The notes beneath the pieces were generated by a model. It had not been told where the DNA came from, made no database searches, and worked only from the letters and a program-made list of their open reading frames with translations. A DNA stretch of 64,000 nt from Cytidiella melzeri (Eukaryota > Basidiomycota > Agaricomycetes > Polyporales > Irpicaceae). Shown here one piece after another: positions 60,945 to 64,000 of this stretch (within the stretch, counting starts at the first letter, position 1; every line of letters starts with the position of its first letter). A program made the position numbers and the translations under genes. The stretch covers positions 1 to 64,000 of the forward strand of contig JABYQR010000014.1 of NCBI GenBank assembly GCA_022592445.1, in the 5' to 3' direction.

Positions 60945-63900
60945 TCATCTGTCTTCTTCGACAGCTACGTCGTGGCGCCACTTGTCCACTCGGGTGAGTT
61001 TTGCTGCATCCTGCATCGGCGGCGGAGTCCCAGGCAGCTGGGGTGGTATCATCATGCCAGGTCCACCCATGGGTGGACCAAAGAATGGTGCGCTCATGAT
61101 AGAAGGTGCACCAAACATCATCGAATGTTGCATTTGCATCTGAGCAGCGGCAGCTTGCATCATCATCTGCTGTTGTTGTTGCTGTTGCTGTTGGTGGGCT
61201 GCCATCACGTATTGCGATTTACGCATCTGGTCAGGATGCAGGGCCAGCGGGCGGTCATCCTCGTCTTCCCCCATACCGCCGCCACCAGGACTGAGCGCCT
61301 GAGAATACGAAGAGGGTATGATGCGTGAAACACGCAAACCCAGGGGTGCGTCGTCCTCGTCCTCGTCGTGTTGGAACTCTGACTTCGCAGATGGACTGAG
61401 CATACTAGCGCCGCGAGGAGGCGATGACACGCTCAGCTTTGTCTTCGTCTTGTCCAACAACTTGGACAGAGGCGCGTCTTCATCAGAGGAATCACCGCCG
61501 GTTCGTCTCGTGCTCGCCCCTCCAAAGTTGGAACCCATTCGCGTCACTCGTTGAGCGGCACGGCCGATAGTGGCGACGAGTGGTAGATCTTCCTCGCTAT
61601 CTTCGTCTTCTTCTCGTGGCTGTCCTTGATAACCTTCTTGATCCTGTAGGGCGCGCAGACGTGGAGGAAGGTTGGGGTATCTCGGACCAGAACCCGGTGT
61701 ACGACGAGGTCCGACCTCATCTTCGTCGGAGTACCAGCCAGCCGACCGCGCCTGCTCTGCAGGACGCCCCGCCACGGAACTTGAATCACTTTCATCCTCC
61801 TCTTCGCTATCGCCGCCATCGACTGGTGGCGGCGGTGCTCGTAGCATGCGTGACCTTCGTGAGGACATCGCAGGAGCACCAGCTGAGGAAGTCGACATGT
61901 CCTGAGCCTGAGATGTTGAAGGTGAAAGAAATAGTTCCGACGGAGACGTAGCATCCTTGCCCTCCTTTTCTTTACCTCTACCTTTGCGTTTGCCCTTTCC
62001 CTTCTTCTTCCTCGCATCTTCACCCCGTTCTTCTGCTCGTTTTTTCTCCTCCGCCTCCTCCGCCTCCATCTTCCGCAGTTTCTCCAATTCCTTTTCCCAC
62101 AGCGTGTCCACTCCGAACACACTTTTCGTATCGCCCGCCCCACTAGGCTGATTCCCGACGCCTAGATATGCAGAGCCCCTCGGCGCCCCTGGTATCTCCT
62201 CGTCGAAGGTTATTAGGGTTTTCGCGTTCGCAGAGTTACGGCGCATAAGCCCGTTGTCTCCTGGAGACTGTGTGGTGTCCGCACGAACTAGAGCAGAGAC
62301 GGGTCGTTGTTTGAGGGACTCGGGATCAATCAGAGTACTAGAGCGCTTCAGCTGCGTGCGGGCCATCATGGATGGTCGTTGATCACCTGTGAATACGCTG
62401 TAGGTGTGGAGTTGGTAAGCGTTCGGAGATATGTATAGTGACCGTGTGTTGAAACTGAACAGCACTCACCGCTGCTTTCCTTTCATCTCTGCCTTTCTTG
62501 CCTCCAAGTCATCAATAAGACTCTTGCCATACAGTTTACCTGCAGGTCGCCTGTCTTTCTTCATCTGTTCAAACTCGTCAGCGTCCGTGACCTCCAGCGT
62601 CGGCATTTGCGGATGTATGGACTGTACATCAGGTACTTGCACCTGTTCGCCTTCTTCCTTTGCCCGTTGCAGGCGTTCGTCGATGTCCGTGTAAGCAACA
62701 TCGCGCTGGCCGTCCACCATAAGCGAATTGCGGAAAGTAAGCTGCGACAGCGTGAGACTGGCGCGAGGATTGGGCGTGAAGTACCCGCCTCCACCAGTAC
62801 TGCTGTTGGACAGAGGCGGAGACAAAAGATCCATGACAGAATTCCTTGCGTTACTCCTGGCAGCGGCAGGTAAAGGAGGTCCGTCCTGGGTTATCTGGAA
62901 GCCGTCCCTCCCTTCCTGAGGTACTGCTGGCGTAGTCGGTGCAGAACCCTGTAGTGGACTGGGCATTACGAGCACTTTCGGCCGCATGAGTTCCAGACGA
63001 GAGTACGGTCGGTCGCGTCCGGGTTTGGGACTTATCATGGAGATGGAGTCTTCTGGTCGTGGCGAGTCGTCGCCGAGCATCATCGTGCCTAAAGACGCGT
63101 TGGAAATGACACGACTGCGCCGTGACTTTGGGTCGAATCGTGAAGCACGGTCCGGAGAAGGTGGTCGGACAGAAAACGGATTTGAATTTACTGCCCCGTC
63201 AGGAGCATCATAAGCCAGACCCCCATCGTCCTCTTCTCCTAGAGCGGTTGGGAACGGTACCCCAAAGAGCGGCGGTGCGGTTGGTATGCCATCAATCAGT
63301 GCATGCCCGGAAGATTTACGACGGTGTTGCATAAGAGCAGGATCCGACGGCTGAATATTAGGAAAGTCAAGAGCGGTGCCTATTGAATACCGCCTGGTAT
63401 TTGAACTTGGAGCTGGAGAGATAGAAGTGCGGGCATCGGGGAAAGCATCTCCAGCACCAAGATCCATATCATCTCGCGAGGAAGAGGTAAGAAAGGGAAT
63501 GTTGCCCATGCTCATAGTACGCGTCGACATGGGTGGTCTTGTTCGTACAGGAGAATTTTGTAAAGGAGGGTGCGGATTCGGTAGAACACTCGCTGCATCG
63601 GATTCCTGCCGCTGCAATCTCTTCCCCTTCTTCTTGGTTTTTTCATCGAATGCATCCAAGCCCCATGAAGCGAGGTCTACCTCTATCTCTTCCCCCGTCG
63701 ATCCGCCCTCAATCGTAGAGTCTCTGCCGAAAGGGTTTCGGAGATTGTCTACAGAAGCTATTGACTTGCGATAGGCAGAATCGAGCGTGGACTCGCCATT
63801 AGTCATGCTCCTACGGCCACCATGGTTGAAGTCGGTTTCCGAAGGAAGTGATACGCCCAAGAAATCTGTGTTCCGTTGCTGGAGAGGTTGTCTAGACGGC

Positions 63901-64000
63901 AGATTGCGTCGCAAAGCTCGGAAGATGGCACTTTCTTCTGCAACCTTGCGAGGCTGTTCTGGCGGTAGATATTCGTTGTCGTATTCTGGCCGGTAGATGG
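60945..64000 (-). CDS. Large disordered protein, 5' end outside the window
   Basis: The frame is open through the right edge (EYDNEYLPPEQPRKVAEESA, then IFRALRRNLPSRQ), so the start lies beyond 64000. One intron is clear: donor GTGAGT near 62466, with acceptor CTACAG giving KGKQRVFTGDQRPSMM. The product, over 980 aa, is rich in S, P, R, D and E. It has the motifs STLIDPESLKQRPVSALV, a K/E coiled coil (WEKELEKLRKMEAEEAEEKK), acidic patches, a poly-glutamine run near 61160-61195 and a conserved-looking end (KLTRVDKWRHDVAVEEDR). I recognise no folded domain. It resembles basidiomycete-specific disordered proteins of unknown function. Confidence 0.72.

Noticed and set aside
1..64000. tRNA, 5S rRNA and other RNA genes
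   Set aside because: No T-loop, anticodon-arm or 5S-like internal control sequence was recognised by eye on either strand; a covariance search was not possible.

Overview
The window looks like nuclear DNA of a basidiomycete fungus, most likely an Agaricomycete. Nearly every conserved gene is cut by GT-AG introns of about 45-65 nt, the single-copy genes are typical fungal housekeeping genes, and the mobile DNA (chromodomain Ty3/gypsy, Copia, Tc1/mariner, a DUF6589-family wreck) is of the kind found in mushroom-forming fungi. No rRNA, tRNA or CRISPR was recognised.

Layout. 1-9000: a transposase-like gene fragment split by a 7.08-kb minus-strand Ty3/gypsy chromovirus (element 1, 589-7666, target duplication GAGAT), then a ~1-kb element bounded by 44-bp inverted repeats. 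9413-11552: a gag-only LTR retrotransposon (element 3, duplication GATAC). 11591-26872: a gene-dense stretch with a small BRI3-like membrane protein, BCD1, MED18, GPN1, VPS52, EFR3, a short BRCT protein and a small secreted protein. 26873-46058: a transposon island with nested insertions: a second, closely related chromovirus (element 2, 28063-35303, duplication CATAG) inside an older LTR-like sequence beside a broken DUF6589 gene, then a Tc1/mariner element (39201-46058) that itself contains a Copia element (39350-44618, duplication GCTTT). 46407-64000: OST1, mitochondrial uL22, YOS1, a GILT-family thiol reductase, a MIX23-like protein, a C2H2 zinc-finger protein, a gene-poor gap, a kelch-repeat membrane protein and a large disordered protein that runs off the right edge.

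The host genes serve unrelated basic functions (snoRNP assembly, Mediator, RNA polymerase II assembly and import, endosome-Golgi tethering, PI4-kinase anchoring, N-glycosylation, ER-Golgi transport, mitochondrial translation). They are packed in divergent or convergent pairs with short spacers.

The least ordinary biology is in the retroelements. The two chromoviruses share a leader of about 1.4 kb without one AUG in any frame, which nevertheless holds a 240-codon open frame in phase with gag but closed by two tandem stop codons. A GGGTTTT -1 slippery site sits in the only 13 nt where gag and pol can overlap, and an 11-nt self-priming primer-binding site pairs with the predicted transcript 5' end. 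The Copia element carries two apparent spliceosomal introns between integrase and reverse transcriptase. Exact intron borders were read by eye from consensus signals and reading frame; none was tested against RNA.
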